A model generated the notes under the pieces. It saw only the letters and a program-made list of their open reading frames with translations. It ran no database searches and was not told where the DNA came from. Source: Lithospermum erythrorhizon (Eukaryota; Streptophyta; Magnoliopsida; Boraginales; Boraginaceae). Taken from it: a stretch of DNA of 64,000 nucleotides. Each line of letters begins with the position of its first letter. The stretch's first letter is position 1. Made by a program: the position numbers and the translations under genes. Location of the stretch: assembly GCA_019722365.1 (NCBI GenBank), contig JADFUC010001010.1, forward strand, positions 124,001 to 188,000, written 5' to 3'. Shown in pieces: positions 1 to 12,189 of the stretch.

Positions 1-1965
1 CCAAGCATGAAAAAAACACAGTTACCTCGTCCATGAGAAGTAGCCCCCACTCTCTATTTCTTATATCTTCGATAATCTTTTCCGACTCCTCGGAACGTTT
101 ACCGCCAAAAGCAACCATGTTATAAGTGGTCACCACCACTCCAGCATTACCATGGAATCTTTCTTTACTATCAGATGTGAAACGACAGATTTGCTCATCA
201 CGAATTGTTGACCATAACTTAAATTGGAAAGCCCACTGATCTACAGACACAGCATTTGTGGCTAAACAAAGACAGCTCTTTTTTATTCTGGTGGCTGCAG
301 AAACTCCTACCAAAGACTTTCCAGCACCACAAGGTAACACAATGATTCCCGACCTTGCTCTACCTATAAATGTGACATTGATTCATTGAAAACATCATTT
401 ACAACATTGTTCAAGCCATACTAGTAACAAGAAAAGTAAGATGCAGTGCTTAGTTGGCAATAGCTTTCTCAGTGCTAACAAACAAATGATTCACAGGCTA
501 TGGATATTTTGACAGAGACACTTACAAATTTATTCGCAAACAGATGTAGTTATTAAATTTTCAAGGATACACTTATTGATCAGTATCTTTCTTCAAAAGG
601 TCCAATTATTAATCTTCAGGAGTTGGGATACAAGTAAACAAGGGAAACCATCAATAACATTTCCCAAGTAGGCACTCTACTGCACCAACACTTTTAGTTG
701 AACCAATCGTCAAACCAATTTTGACAATCAAATTGTGTTCAGGATGTTATTACAGTAACGAACATGAAAGAACGGTATTTTTTCTGACAAGTAAAACAGG
801 AACAATATAGTAATTGAATCATGGGCAAGCATACAATATCTTCATATAAGTATCTTCCTCTTGAAACAGCAAAAGGACGCAAAAAGCTATTGATTCAGAT
901 CAGGAAATTATGTTAGGTGCTTATTGAAATTGGTCTGGTTTTGTATGGCCACAGTGCATGCTGATGAACAGTATTGACAGATGTATGATGTCTTATTTCT
1001 TTTTCCTATTAGCATAAGGAATCAACCTCATATCGTGGATACCGACGTCTCTAACTTGGTTAACTCAAAGAATTCTTTGGGGTGTTCAATGAAGTCCACC
1101 AATGAAATTATATGCTACAAAACAATTTGCAAATGACACTGTAGACAAAACTAAGAAAGTTAAATTTTCGAGATTGTTAGGTAACCTTACCATTTCCAAA
1201 CATTTTACTTAAACTCTTCTCTTGATATGGACGTGGTTGTGCTTGGGGTTTCAGCTCCATATCAAGGTCGGGATTGACCTGTACAATTGCATGAACAACA
1301 ATAAAAAACAATTTCATTCTATGTATCCAAATATGCAATTGACTTCATAGAGTGCATATATGGAGCCCATAATTTGTTTACCAGCTACCTCATACTGACA
1401 ATAAAGAAACAGAAAACTCACAGTATCATTTCTGAAATCATACTCCTCCAACATAGGATAATTTAAAGCATTTGGTAAGCAGCGTTGCTTTACACTCTCC
1501 ACCTGTCAATACACATTAACCAATCATGTTATGTAACTGTGATCAGTACGTATTATAAGCTCATTCAACTCTATAAGGAAAAATATCATCTCTATAAATT
1601 TTTAAATAACAAAACAGCGTTTGTAATAGCAAGGAACATCTTCTTAGCAGAGGGAACACGTTGGGTATTGTGGGCTCATATAATTATTCACTATTTCTTT
1701 TATGTATACGTACCTAAACCCCCTTTTAAGTTTGAATTGTGCTTCTTCTCAAAAAAAGAAATAGGAGAAGTTTACTATATCAAACTTAAAGTTCCTTTTA
1801 TTTATGTATCTTATATTAGTTCAAATACCTGAGCTGGATCAATCTCGAAAGCATGTGTATCTTTTTCTTCAGCGGCAGCTGCTACATCTGATTCATTTAA
1901 CAATTCATCATGTACACCTTCTACTTCCCCCAGGGCTTTGCTGATTGTAAATTCATCACTTCATC
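1..1965 (-). CDS. XPB: XPB/ERCC3-type DNA helicase of TFIIH, helicase-domain exons (3' end outside window)
   Basis: XPB is the 3'-5' DNA translocase of TFIIH, used in promoter opening and nucleotide excision repair in the nucleus. Exons on the minus strand are about 1829-1965, 1422-1502, 1191-1278 and 26-363, joined in frame by GT..AG introns; the gene then leaves the window. The exon at 1422-1502 contains [16 protein letters not shown] and the next [15 protein letters not shown]. The exon at 26-363 holds Walker A (LPCGAGKS), the damage-recognition and helicase core ([27 protein letters not shown]) and ends at GLLLMDE, just before the expected VH of the DEVH box. These match plant XPB almost residue for residue. 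The N-terminal exons are described separately because they are damaged. Whether this is the working copy or a decaying duplicate cannot be decided here. Confidence 0.93.
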
Positions 1966-1974
1966 TTTCTAATG

Positions 1975-3165
1975 AAGAAAGTAGGTTCACTCTCCAAAGT
2001 CCTCACTCATCTAAGACATAATATCGTTCAAGACATAATGGTTTGATTGAGAAATTCACTTTTAAGTCTTTTATGCTTACTGGAATAAAGGTTTAACAAA
2101 CATAAGAAGCACACCTCAGAACAAATCCTTGCGTGACCTATCACTTCGTCTTTAAGTCTTTTCGAGCTCTGCAGATGAAATGATTTATTCTTTCATGGTT
2201 GTTTTACTTCTGTGCAATACGCACAATACTACTCAAGGTAGATTGTCTCACCTCTGGACCAGGACTCAAGCAGAATGGCGTTTACCTGACACAGGCTTCC
2301 TTTGCCATAATTGGCAGTTGAAGCGTGAATAAAATCAATCATCTCTTTTGGAAGCTTGGTCTTTGATAGTTTATTAAGAACTGAAACAATAGTTTCAGTC
2401 TCAAGTCCCACAGAAACACTTGGCCATTACAATGAATGAAGTCAAAGTGTGTTAGCACAGTCAAGTATCCTGTTGATCAAATGATTAATAATTAAATAAA
2501 TAACAAAATTATATTGCTTAAAGCAGAAATTGATTATGTAGTAAAACATGTGCAATCTTGGGAAATGAATATATTTTTTATCGTATGTCCACAACCAAAC
2601 CAGCATATATAAGCGAACTTCAGTTTTTCAAATTACGTCGTATGAGTAATCCAAGTTAAGTGAAGTTCAGACATGTAATAGTTACAACATCAGCAAACAA
2701 TGTATTACACAGCAACATATATATAGCAAAAGTTCTCACCTCTTATAATTAAAATATGCAAATAATAACTTCTGTGGATCTGAACTCAATATTCTAACTG
2801 GCACAAATATCAAAACGGTTCCAGAACATAAAAGCTAGTAATAACATAACCAATACAGGTGAATATCCTGCATTCGGCTATCTTAAACATATAACCTAAA
2901 TAATCATATTCCTGATGAATGGAATTACTTAAGCGTCCAAAGTTAAACTGAATTGATACCTGCAAACCGGTTCAGCAATGGCAATGAAATCTGCCGCTTA
3001 TTTTAGTGGAGAAACGTTTCCAAAATATCGACCGTCATGACCCAGAGTGAAGCGATTCACATGTCGGGTTTAAGCTCCAATTTAGTAAAATCCCTCTTTT
3101 CCACATATACATCAAAGTCAATCTTTCACTCTTCAATTAATCATGGTGTCACTTAGTTTACAAAA
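1975..3165 (-). pseudogene. XPB N-terminal exons, in order but with many small deletions
   Basis: Upstream of the clean helicase exons, the N-terminal XPB exons appear in the right order. An exon near 2960-3120 contains RDFTKLELKPD, the remains of a GRIFLETFSPL stretch and FIAIAEPVCR before a GT donor. The exon 2252-2469 holds GLETETIVSVLNKLSKTK, KEMIDFIHASTANYGK and a damaged KLVLKKNRYF..SPxPEV end. The exon 2115-2168 holds KRLKDEVIGHARICSE. Between perfect blocks, one to four bases are missing at many points, so no single frame reads through: LELKPD runs into a stop, and the block before IAEPVCR changes frame several times. Splice sites are kept. Either the 5' half of a duplicate has decayed or the consensus is poor here. 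The initiation codon was not found. Confidence 0.8.
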
Positions 3166-3940
3166 CTTACCCAACAAAATTCATTCCAGATGAGTTGTAT
3201 CATATATATATTTCAAATGATGATTTTAGCCATAACGAACATCGTCATCATCATAAATACATAATCTCTTCCCCAATTTTATATGCATAGATCAAAAGAT
3301 CAATGGTTTACTCATAATTCCATTGATTTCCTATTTAATCACCCATATTCTCTTAATTTAAAGCATATTCCAGCAGCTCAAAGATCAATCTTTCTAGCCT
3401 ACTTTATTCGTCGCTCTAATTCCCAAAATTCTTCAATATTAACATATTTCTTCAATGATTCTAGCTTGACCTTAGTCACATTTATAATTCAGCTATTGCA
3501 CCCGTTTAGGGACTTCGATCTCGAAGCAAGTCTGAAACTCTCTGCCTGGGACAGCCATAGGCGGCATTCGGCGACTTCGGGTTTAAGTTCAAATTTTAGT
3601 ACTTTATATATAAATTGATATTTTCGGTAAGGTCTCATTAGTTCTAGTATGAGAAATTAAATATAATTAATATTACAATGTTTAATATAAGATGGTTGAA
3701 ATTGGAAAGTTCATTATTAATTTTTAGTGAAAATGATATAAACATTAATAAAATGTAATAAAAATAATTAACTAAATACAATAAATAAAAATAAATTAAT
3801 AATAATTAAAGAAATAATAAGTATACCCTTCGTGCCGACTACATAAATATGCGTATCGGTATCCGACTATACAGATATTACGTTCCGGTAACTAAGACTT
3901 CAACAACACATTGTTTTGGATGTCTATAATTTAAAATATG
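3166..3940. other. AT-rich intergenic stretch, no gene seen
   Basis: Open frames here, including a 111-codon one on the plus strand at 3283-3618, show no family motif and have the composition of random AT-rich DNA. A working XPB promoter or start would be expected at the left edge, but I see no convincing TATA box or start codon in frame with the XPB remnants. Confidence 0.5.
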
Positions 3941-3946
3941 ATTTAC

Positions 3947-4949
3947 CATACTTGAAAAGATGGTCTTTGTCCTTTCCAAATAACCTTCATCCTCTTCAAC
4001 AGACGCAGATGCCCTTACCTCATCCTTCAACAATAATCAATACAGTTTTTATAAACAAAAAGTTTATCTAACTTCCATTTAAGTGGTCAAAATTAAAAAA
4101 CTTTTCAGCCAAAGTTGACACACATCACCTAGATTTGAATCAAAATTATCATATTAATAGCAAATCAGGTAAAAAAAAATCAATCTTTTTATATATTCTT
4201 CACCAAATACTATACAACATATACAAAAAACTTTGAGCTCAAGATTGACTTATCATCAAGATTCAAAAAATAAATAATCTTTTGGGACAAGCAGATACAT
4301 GTCAAAATAATGGCCCATCATAATAATAATTGGGGAAAAGGGAGAAACGAAATTATCATATTAATGAAGTGATAAGTTCAAAATTAATCCTTTTTTATAT
4401 ATTTACATTATACAATATACAAAAACATTTGAGCTCAAAATTTAGAAAACCCATCATCAAAATTCAAACATGACAATCTTTTTGGGACAGATTTACTAAT
4501 AATAATCAAAATAACAATACCCATCATCAAAATTCATAACTTGACAATCTTTTTGGGACAGATATAGTAATAATAATCAAAATAACAATATCCATCATCA
4601 TAATAATTGGTGAAAAAGGAGAAACCTTGTTGGAAAACTTGATCTTTTGCTGGATAGCATCTGCTGAGATTCAAGAAAATCCAATTACATTATATTGCTA
4701 GGTAATAAAATAAAGATATTGGGAAATTAATTAATGAGTTGATTATCAAATTTACCGTTTTTCATTGTTGTTTGAGAACGATTCTAAGCGATTTAATAGT
4801 AAGAGTGTTGTTGAGTAGATATATATAGAGAGAGAGATTATAGAGAGTAGAGAACCGCCTGAAAGAGACTGAATACAAGCATTTTCTAATTCTGCTGAGT
4901 CAGATCGAATTACGACTTGATTTATTGTTGTTAACAAGTCGAGACTCAT
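3947..4949 (-). CDS. possible small unrecognised gene, three candidate exons
   Basis: An ATG at 4949 opens a frame beginning MSLDLLTTINQVVIRSD and continuing SAELENACIQSL, with protein-like composition, before it turns hydrophobic and random. Downstream on the same strand, 4626-4663 has an acceptor (ATCTCAG), an open stretch DAIQQKIKFSNK and a GT donor. The segment 3947-4018 has AG and GT borders around 24 open codons including ASVEEDEGYLERTKTIF. The pieces look like exons of one acidic or helical protein, but I do not recognise the family, and the donor of the first exon is not clear. The intron between the last two exons is filled by a tandem array. It could also be a fragment of a longer or broken gene. 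Confidence 0.3.
4160..4625. repeat. degenerate tandem array next to a putative splice donor
   Basis: Blocks recur in the same order: 'tatacaacatatacaaaaa..gagctcaa', 'catcaaaattc', 'gacaatctttttgggacag', 'aataataatcaaaataacaat' and 'aattggggaaaagggagaaac'. Two long copies of roughly 200 bases are followed by shorter copies of about 80-90 bases. The last block includes the donor end of the candidate exon at 4626-4663, so the exon end seems to have been copied into the intron. The phrase 'ctttttgggacag' resembles the ends of Stowaway-like MITEs. Confidence 0.65.
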
Positions 4950-7729
4950 GTGTTTGAGATTTTTTTAATTGAATTGATTGATGGAACTACTTTAGTCTTT
5001 GTTTGTGTTTTAGATAATAAGCAGAATTAATCTGAATATTAGTTAAATGCGATCGTTATGGCGGCAGGCTCCAACAGTTGAGACCTTGCAGAAAAAGCAT
5101 TTAACATGATATAATAAAGCCCATAACAACAAAATGATCTTAGCGACTTTTGGAACATGGGGAGTTAGAATCATCATGTGATTTAACCATTCTTGGTCAG
5201 CTCCTCAGAAGAGCTAACCGAAAATATGAACTCATGATTAATATTAGTTTGTGCCAAAGTGCTAAATAAATGCATAATAAGATCACGGTGGTAGTTTGAA
5301 AAAATAAAAAGTAACCAAATGGATAACCGATTTTGACATGACCCGGACGAGATGTGATATACCGTGGTCGTACTGCGTGGTCGGTGTCGCCTTCAATCCA
5401 CAAATTTTTAACTTGTCGAAATTGGTTCATTGGTGCCAGATTTTGATTACTACTAGAAAACTTAATAATATCAGAATACTAAAACATTTATCAAAGTTAA
5501 AACACCGACAATATATTGACATAGTTAACATTTTCATTAGATTGAAGTTTGCAGAAGATGGGATTTGAAATTCTAGGATTCTGTTTGAGCCAAACCTTGG
5601 TGAGCCTTCCTATTCTGGTTGGAGGACTAAGGATGGGGTTCTAAAATTGGTAGGGACACAAGTGAAGCAAGAATTCAAGGATGGTGTGCGGAGAAATTTT
5701 AGGAGTTAAGTTATAATTTGCGATTTGGGTATGATGAATTTGACATTACTGGGTCGGCTTTTGATTTAGGATTTTGGGAATCGAACATTTGGGATGGAAA
5801 GCGAAATATGTTGTGTTTGTAGATGATTGGTGTTCAAACAAAATATTGAATATTTGAATAATTAGAACAACATGAAGGAGAAGGTCAAGGGCACAGGCAA
5901 TAAGAAGGGTTAAGAGAAGAACATAAATAAAGATAAAAAGGAAAGAGGTTATTGTGGCTGAAAAAAATGTGTTTGCAAATTGAAGAGAAAAAAAACTTTG
6001 ATTTTCTAGAGATAATTTTGGATAACACTTACTTAAAGCTGGAAAATACCCTTTGTTTATTGTTGTTTTAGTTGAGTTGGGTGAATCTTCATCGGTTAGT
6101 TCAAACATGTTTATGATATTTTTAATTTATCATCTTTGAATGTTTGGAAGTATCTGTGCATTTGAAACGTAATCTGTTAATGTCAGCTAGTTAACAATTT
6201 GTTCGGTTATTTGTATGCGGTTATATCGTGCATTTGGTGTGTATTATGTGTATTTTATTTTAATTTAAATGCAATTTTCTATATTATATAATTGTTATAA
6301 AACCGAAAACCGACGAGCCGACCAGGCTAGCATGAAAACCGACATTAACCTACTTAGAATCTTGAATTAATTTCGGAGGATGCGTATTTAAAAACCGATG
6401 GGTTGGTTTATGAAAAAAAATTGAAAAAAACGATCGAGCAGAGGCAGAAAGCATCCCTTTGAGTGAGGCTCCCGAACTTAATTTGGGCATTTGGAAGGAT
6501 ATACTTCTGATTAGGCTCTCCCAAGGCCTATAGGTCAGGATTGAACAAGCCCACTAATCCTTTGGCTAATTAACCTTCAGATTTTTTTAGTTGTTGATAC
6601 AGAAAAACGTGCTAAAATACTTTTGTCTTTGGAATTCAGTCTGACAGTTGATTAGTTTTTTCCATTTAAACCCCATTTAATCAGCATATGTAATAAAAAC
6701 ACAATATCGATACACATTCATTAAATAATTATTTAATTCATTAATTAGGGATATATATGTAAAATGTCATTCATTGTTAATTTATTCTTAATTAGTGAAA
6801 GTCATGGATATTAAAAATTCAATCAAATATTTAAGTGGACAGAGATTTAGAAGTTACAAGATTTGGACCTAATTTTCACTAATTAATAAACTCGATATGA
6901 TTCACGAAAAATATCGATTAATTATATTAAATTCCATCCCAAAATTAATTCGATTATGTAACATTAGTCACCAACAATCTTGTGTCGGCCCGTCGTTACC
7001 GGCTTGAGTGCCAACAAGTCATCGACTCGATAGTTAATAAGTCAGTGCGAGGCCAGTTGATTATACGTTGAAATACAAAACTACTATGTTGCTAGGTCCG
7101 TTAACAGGTGTCGATTTTTAAAAAATATTATAAAATATGTTGTCTGTAATCATAAATAAAAGAGCAATAACGTTATTCAAAAGAATTATTATGTTTTATG
7201 AATGAATTGTTCTTTTACATAGATCATGTATCTTTTGTTTAAGCTATTGACTTTAATGTATTGATTAATTAACTTAATTTGAGAAAATTTTTACAAGATT
7301 GGTTGCTTTGAAAGGATTTTAAACTTATCTTTGTGAGTCTTATCAGGTGCGGCTAGATTAAAACTCACCGAATCGTTATCTTAGCAGTCGGTCGAATCTT
7401 AAAATTAGACTCGTTGCTGCGATTGATGCCACTGACTAAGCTATCCTTAACGAATCAAGTCGGATACTCGATACCAAGGCACTAATCCACTTTTTTAGTG
7501 AGATGAGCGATTTTGCCCTTAATGAAACTCTAATTACTACACTTGCAAATAGGGAGGGCAAAATGTGTTTCCCAACCAGTGTGTATAACAGCTCAGATTC
7601 TCTAGTGGGGTTTGATTTTCCACCTTTCGACTGTTTTCCCACTTTTCACAGCATAAGATTGTACACACACGCACAAATCCTCTCTTCATCTCAAAGGATA
7701 AACTTGAAGAAAGCAAAGTTCCAAATAAA
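4950..7729. other. intergenic, no gene supported
   Basis: This is AT-rich DNA with scattered short open frames on both strands. The longest, 120 codons on the minus strand at 5746-6108, encodes a low-complexity hydrophobic string with no motif. Sequence around 5540-5720 (plus) is slightly more codon-like but cannot be assigned. Nothing else is supported. Confidence 0.5.
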
Positions 7730-8880
7730 ATGGAGGGCAAAGGCTCAACATTAGTTCATTTGTTAGTCATAGTTCTTAGCTTGACTGCTTTTGGATTTTC
7801 TATTGCTGCTGAACGACGTCGTAGCACTGTAAAATTCTCTTTTTTTTACTCTTTTTATGGATTTATATGTCAGTTAGTTATGCAGAATTGAGGTGTATTT
7901 GAAAATTTTAAGTTAAAGATCATAACCTTTTTTACATTGGGTGTTCCTGAGAATGAGTTAAATTTGATTAGTATTTTATTTTTGAGCTATCTAAGAAAAA
8001 TGCTATGCATTTGCTGAATTTGGAAGTTTCATGTAGAAAGAATCCGACCCCCCTCCCTACCCCGCTTAGGCAGGAGCTTCGGGAGCTTCTTCAAAGGCAT
8101 TGGAGTCTGTTGACGTATGCAGAAAGAATCAGATGGAAAATGATGAAAGTTGGTAGGGATCACTTGTTAGTTCTTTCCAAAGATTCGTCTATCTCGAGTA
8201 TATACTAGGCCATTTTTTTTCAGACCACTAAAGAGAATATTTGCTAAAATTAGTTGAACAATAAACTAGTCTAAAACAACAAAAACAGAAGGGAAGATTA
8301 ACTAAGCAAGCAACCATGGCTATATGTTATTGCTGATTATTTGAAAATGAATGATACTCATGTACAGTTGTACTGTAGTGTTAAAAATAAGTTTGGGTTA
8401 TGCTGAAAATGTTGTTATCTGTCTTTGATGTTATCAATGAGTATAGTTGGACAACAGATTAGGATAATTTTACTTATATTGTTGAATGTTGATCAATCTG
8501 GAGTTGGCTATCTCTTCTGTAGAAGCTTGAATGTAGTTCAATCTTCTAGAATTATTACAGATGGAAAAAGAAGTTTATTAACATCTAGGCATATTGGCTA
8601 CATAGATTCAGATGCCCCTTGAATTTGTTCTTTCATATAATCCATATAACTGACCATATCTTGAGAGTGGATAGTTCTGATTTTTGGCCACTTGATAACT
8701 TTATCAAATATGCCTGACTTCTACATTTTTATATGACACTGGTTATTGGGTACTAATCACACAGAATACCCATCTGCACTGTTTGCATCACTCGGACGTT
8801 TTGGATATGGAGTTGGTGCTTTTTGTTTCTTCTTTCAGTGATCTCTGCTGGAAGGAGGATACCATTAACACCCAATTGAA
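7730..8880 (+). pseudogene. DUF1218 membrane protein locus, exon 1 intact, exon 2 damaged
   Basis: The ATG at 7730 opens a 33-codon exon (7730-7828) reading EGKGSTLVHLLVIVLSL, then AFGFSIAAERRRST, followed by a GT donor. This is the first membrane helix and the AAERRRS signature of plant DUF1218 proteins, four-helix membrane proteins that include the wall-lignin-modifying MWL group. About 0.9 kb downstream, 8765-8870 contains the expected continuation (a Cys/Asp-rich loop, then GYGVGAF and a hydrophobic stretch) but split over two or three frames by small indels and a stop. The rest of the family (cysteine-rich loop, helices 3 and 4) was not found before 9.6 kb. A truncated or dead copy is most likely; a poor consensus is the alternative. 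Confidence 0.7.
8035..8110 (+). repeat. possible SINE fragment
   Basis: The segment 'gaatccgaccccc', then 'taccccgcttaggcaggagc', looks like a pol III box-B-like motif followed by the conserved body of tRNA-derived plant SINEs. A related phrase, 'cttatcccgcttagggagcc', occurs near 31183. Ends and poly-A/T tail are not clear. Confidence 0.3.
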
Positions 8881-9590
8881 ATGGTGGATATCTGTTGATT
8901 TCTTTCTACGTTAGAACTCTTATTTACCATTCACAATTTACTTTAAGCTAGGCATTAACTAATCTCATTTATGTAAGTACATTAGCATCTACAGTTGACA
9001 AATAGATCGATTTGTATCTATGAGCAGTGAACACTTCTGATATACTCCTAAAGTTTTTACATTGTTCTATCAACATATATAATATAGTTGCAGAACATAA
9101 TCTTCTGAGAAATGTAATATGGGCATACCTGAAAAGTCTCTTCATGCTGTCATGTCATAACTATGGTTCTGAATGTATATTACTATATATTGCTTCACCA
9201 AGGTACATAAATATGCAGTGAACAGTATAGCCATGGGTGGGTATGCATAGATATCAAACCACATTTTTTTGAGTGTCTATGGTATGTGATCCATGATGCC
9301 AACAACTGTAAACTGCAGGCAGCTTATATATGTAGCATAGTTGATGATTCTTTTACTTCAAAACTGCTTTGAAACAGATTATGAGCATCTAAACTAAAAT
9401 TAGTATGAAAAGTATCATTCATCCTGTATTGTATGAGTTCTAGAGGAATCTGGAGGAAAAGATTATTCTCGCCTAATTCACATTGAAAGTAACTTTCAAG
9501 CGGTCAAATATACAACTACAATTATGAGTAATAATGGGATCACTAACTGGTATAAAGTTGACGATAGAATAATTTAGAAAACTACACCTT
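8881..9590. other. intergenic, nothing recognised
   Basis: AT-rich sequence with short unrelated open frames. No conserved coding block was seen that would complete the DUF1218 gene. Confidence 0.4.
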
Positions 9591-9596
9591 AAGCTG

Positions 9597-11240
9597 TGGA
9601 GGCTTCGTGAATTGGCTTTGCCATTCGTTGGTGTGATAATTACCAGGTACAAGCCTTAAACAACTATCATTCCTTGAAGGAATGTGGCTTTCTCTAAGAT
9701 ACTGTAGTGCAGGTAAATAAACATAAACACCAGATTAAGATCATAGTATTTAAGGCCTCAGGAAAACGGAAAACCAGAAACACAAAATATGATGCAATGA
9801 GAAGGCTGGTAAAGGGCTTTGCTGTTTGTGAGCAGTATTAAATCAATATGATGCATGAAAGCCTCAACAATTTTCTCATGGCACCGTTATGAGCCAGCAA
9901 AAAATTGAAAAAGTACTAGTTGAAAGAAGGTTACCTGGATGAAAAATAGTGTCAGGCAAGCTAATCCTAGCCATGAGTGTAAACTATAGAAGTTTTCAAT
10001 TCCTTTTTCATTGTGAAACTTCAGTGCAGCCCATACTGCGATTACGCCCAAACATAAGGCCAAAAGTTGAATCACAAGATGGACCAGTTTTTTAAAGCTC
10101 TTTGTTCCAGTGACAGTCTTATAAACCAGCATCGCTACAAGAATGAAAATTACCATATGAACGTCGAGACTGCAAACAGGAAGCAAGGTACTTTCCCAAA
10201 ACAAATATTTTGAAGATAACGATCAGGTAACAAATCATCAATATGATCCCGAACATCTCAAGCATTCTTACCTTCACCATTGAGTAGTACAAGGCCAATC
10301 ACGGCTAGTACTGGATGAACCTGCAATGAAGCGAAGAAGAACAAAAAATATAGAATTAAGTCCTCTCATCATTAATAATATTCCAATTACTATAAAACCA
10401 TTCAATATTTCAAGATCAGCTAGAAAATTTCAAGTTAGAGATATGAAACAACTCCAAAAACCAAGAAGATACACATTAAGAATGGAAAAAAAGACTACAT
10501 TTTGCATGACTTTCTAATTTATTCCTCGTTATATAGAGAAAAGTTATTGGATTCTGAATACTAGATGACCATCTTAGTCGATACTTTTTCTCAATCTTCC
10601 ATGGCCTCTCTCCAGTTACACCACTGTAGTTTAACTTAATCTCAATCTTTCAAATACATAATCTATATCAGATTATACCATTGACATTAATTCTAAATTC
10701 CATTACCTTACCAAATATCCCTAAACCATATCAAGATTGAATATCCATCAATTCATTTATCAACTCACTACTTTCTTCCATTCTAATTCAACCCATTAAT
10801 TCTTTTGATTGCTTTAATAGGTTCAGTTGCTCCAATTGATTAACAGAACAATGAATCACCTTCTCACTCAATGACTAAGCATACCAACCAAAACAACTCA
10901 ACTCTATCTAATTGTCAAAACATTCATAAAATACACTGAACAAACAAACACAACCCAACTATAAATATCCAGATAAAATGCATATAATTAACATAAAATT
11001 ATCCCTATTTCAATTAAAAATGATATCTTTATCATCAGAAAATAAAACATATTTCATATTTAAATCCAAATCAAGAAAAATGGGCTTACATTAAAAATGA
11101 GATATTGTATTTGTCATCAGAAAATAACCCATATTTCATATTTATATCCAAATCAAGAAAAATGGGCTTACATTAAAAATGAGATCTTTATTATCAGAAA
11201 AGAGGCTAAATATCTGTAATAGACACCCAAGTCAACAATG
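9597..11240 (-). pseudogene. second cytochrome b561 copy, broken
   Basis: This is a tandem relative of the gene at 12190-13995. Two exons are in good order: about 10272-10322 (VHPVLAVIGLVLLNGE, with the first heme-ligand His) and about 9935-10140 (AMLVYKTVTGTKSFKKLVHL to SLHSWLGLACLTLFFIQ, with two further His). They join in frame as GEAMLVYK. The 3' exon is badly eroded: at about 9620-9850 only traces remain, such as ILEKATFLQ and ITPTNGKANSRS, separated by deletions and a stop, and the heme-binding LPWHVFFG segment is lost. Exon 1 survives only as a decayed trace near 11164-11240. A functional four-heme-ligand b561 cannot be made. Confidence 0.85.
11013..11200 (-). repeat. three tandem copies of an exon-1 donor segment (period about 77-82)
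   Basis: The block 'attaaaaatga(g)atctttatcatcag', followed by 'aaataa', 'catatttcatattta' and 'atccaaatcaagaaaaatgggcttac', starts at 11013, 11090 and 11172. The phrase 'cttacattaaaaatgaga' equals, on the minus strand, the end of b561 exon 1 plus its GTAAG donor in the better copy at 13846. The array therefore repeats a coding end and a splice site. Confidence 0.8.
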
Positions 11241-12189
11241 GCAAAATACCCAAAGTAAACAAATATATAGAAATCTGGATTATAACTGCCTTCAAGTTCT
11301 AGCATTCACAAAAGTGATCACTTCATCAATCTTTGCTTCTTCAATTGTCCCAAATTAGTTGTCCTGTTTCTTTTTCCTATTTTTTGGTCTTTTATTCAGT
11401 TTGGAGGTTTGTAGGTTTTATCGGATCTCTCTTGTGAAATGATCAAAAATTAACAATAAATGTTTGTTGCCACGTCAGTTATAAATTCTAATTAACCTCG
11501 AGCAAAAAATGTCAATGAAACTCGCGCAATAGAACCGATTGGTAAATAAGCTGATAGTTGTCAAACAACCGCCAGAGATTGGTGTAGGGTTACATTTGGA
11601 TGTGATGACATTTGATTTGTCTTCTATCAGAATATAAGATTCCAGTCTCTTGCAAGGTCAAAATGGGAAGTTGGATTCGGTCCCAACTAGCGGATCTTTG
11701 CAACTTGATTATGTGGTTAAGATTCTTAATTCAATATGGACGAAACTATTTCCATGTCAAAAAACAAAAAATCAACCGTGCATTAGGCACGATCTTCATT
11801 ACAGCTAACAAATATGATAACCAAAACATGGAAATAAGTTCACCATTCGATATCGACTGTTCCATCATTGGGATGGAAGTAATTGGTGATTAGTAATTTA
11901 GGATCATTTGAAAGTATGTATTTCATATTTAAACGATTCTTTAGAATATTGGACTGTATACTGCTCACAATATTTTGCTTAGAAGACTTCATGCATGAGT
12001 CTCAAAATTGTTGGTCAGATACTCAGATAAGTCAGGAGACGACGAATCAATTGGTTATCAAGTTTAAGGTAGGAGAAGAGTAGAAGATCTACATCATGCA
12101 TGCCAAATATGGAGTGTTTCCTGCTTTTGCACCTTCTTCTGTTCGCCCCTGCTTCAGTGAGACGGAGTTCATAACACAAGATTGGGAAA
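11241..12189. other. intergenic between the two b561 copies
   Basis: Plus-strand open frames at 11612-11893 and 11883-12083 have no recognisable motif. This stretch is best read as spacer, including the 3' flank of the upstream b561 gene, which is transcribed leftward. Confidence 0.4.

Noticed and set aside
1485..1832. 115-codon plus-strand frame
   Set aside because: It is antisense to an XPB intron and has no protein-like features.
4752..4860. Hydrophobic tail of the 65-codon frame ending near 4752 as a real membrane segment
   Set aside because: It arises from a 'tatatatagagagagag' low-complexity run and is more likely intron read-through.
5746..6108. 120-codon minus-strand frame rich in Leu, Ile and Phe
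   Set aside because: It has low-complexity hydrophobic composition expected of AT-rich DNA, no family signature and no splice or promoter context.
7436..7754. Overlapping frames upstream of the DUF1218 start on both strands
   Set aside because: They lie in the likely 5' leader and overlap one another; only the MEGKGST frame has family signatures.
8035..8110. Functional tRNA gene
   Set aside because: Only a box-B-like phrase is present; no paired acceptor stem or anticodon arm can be drawn.
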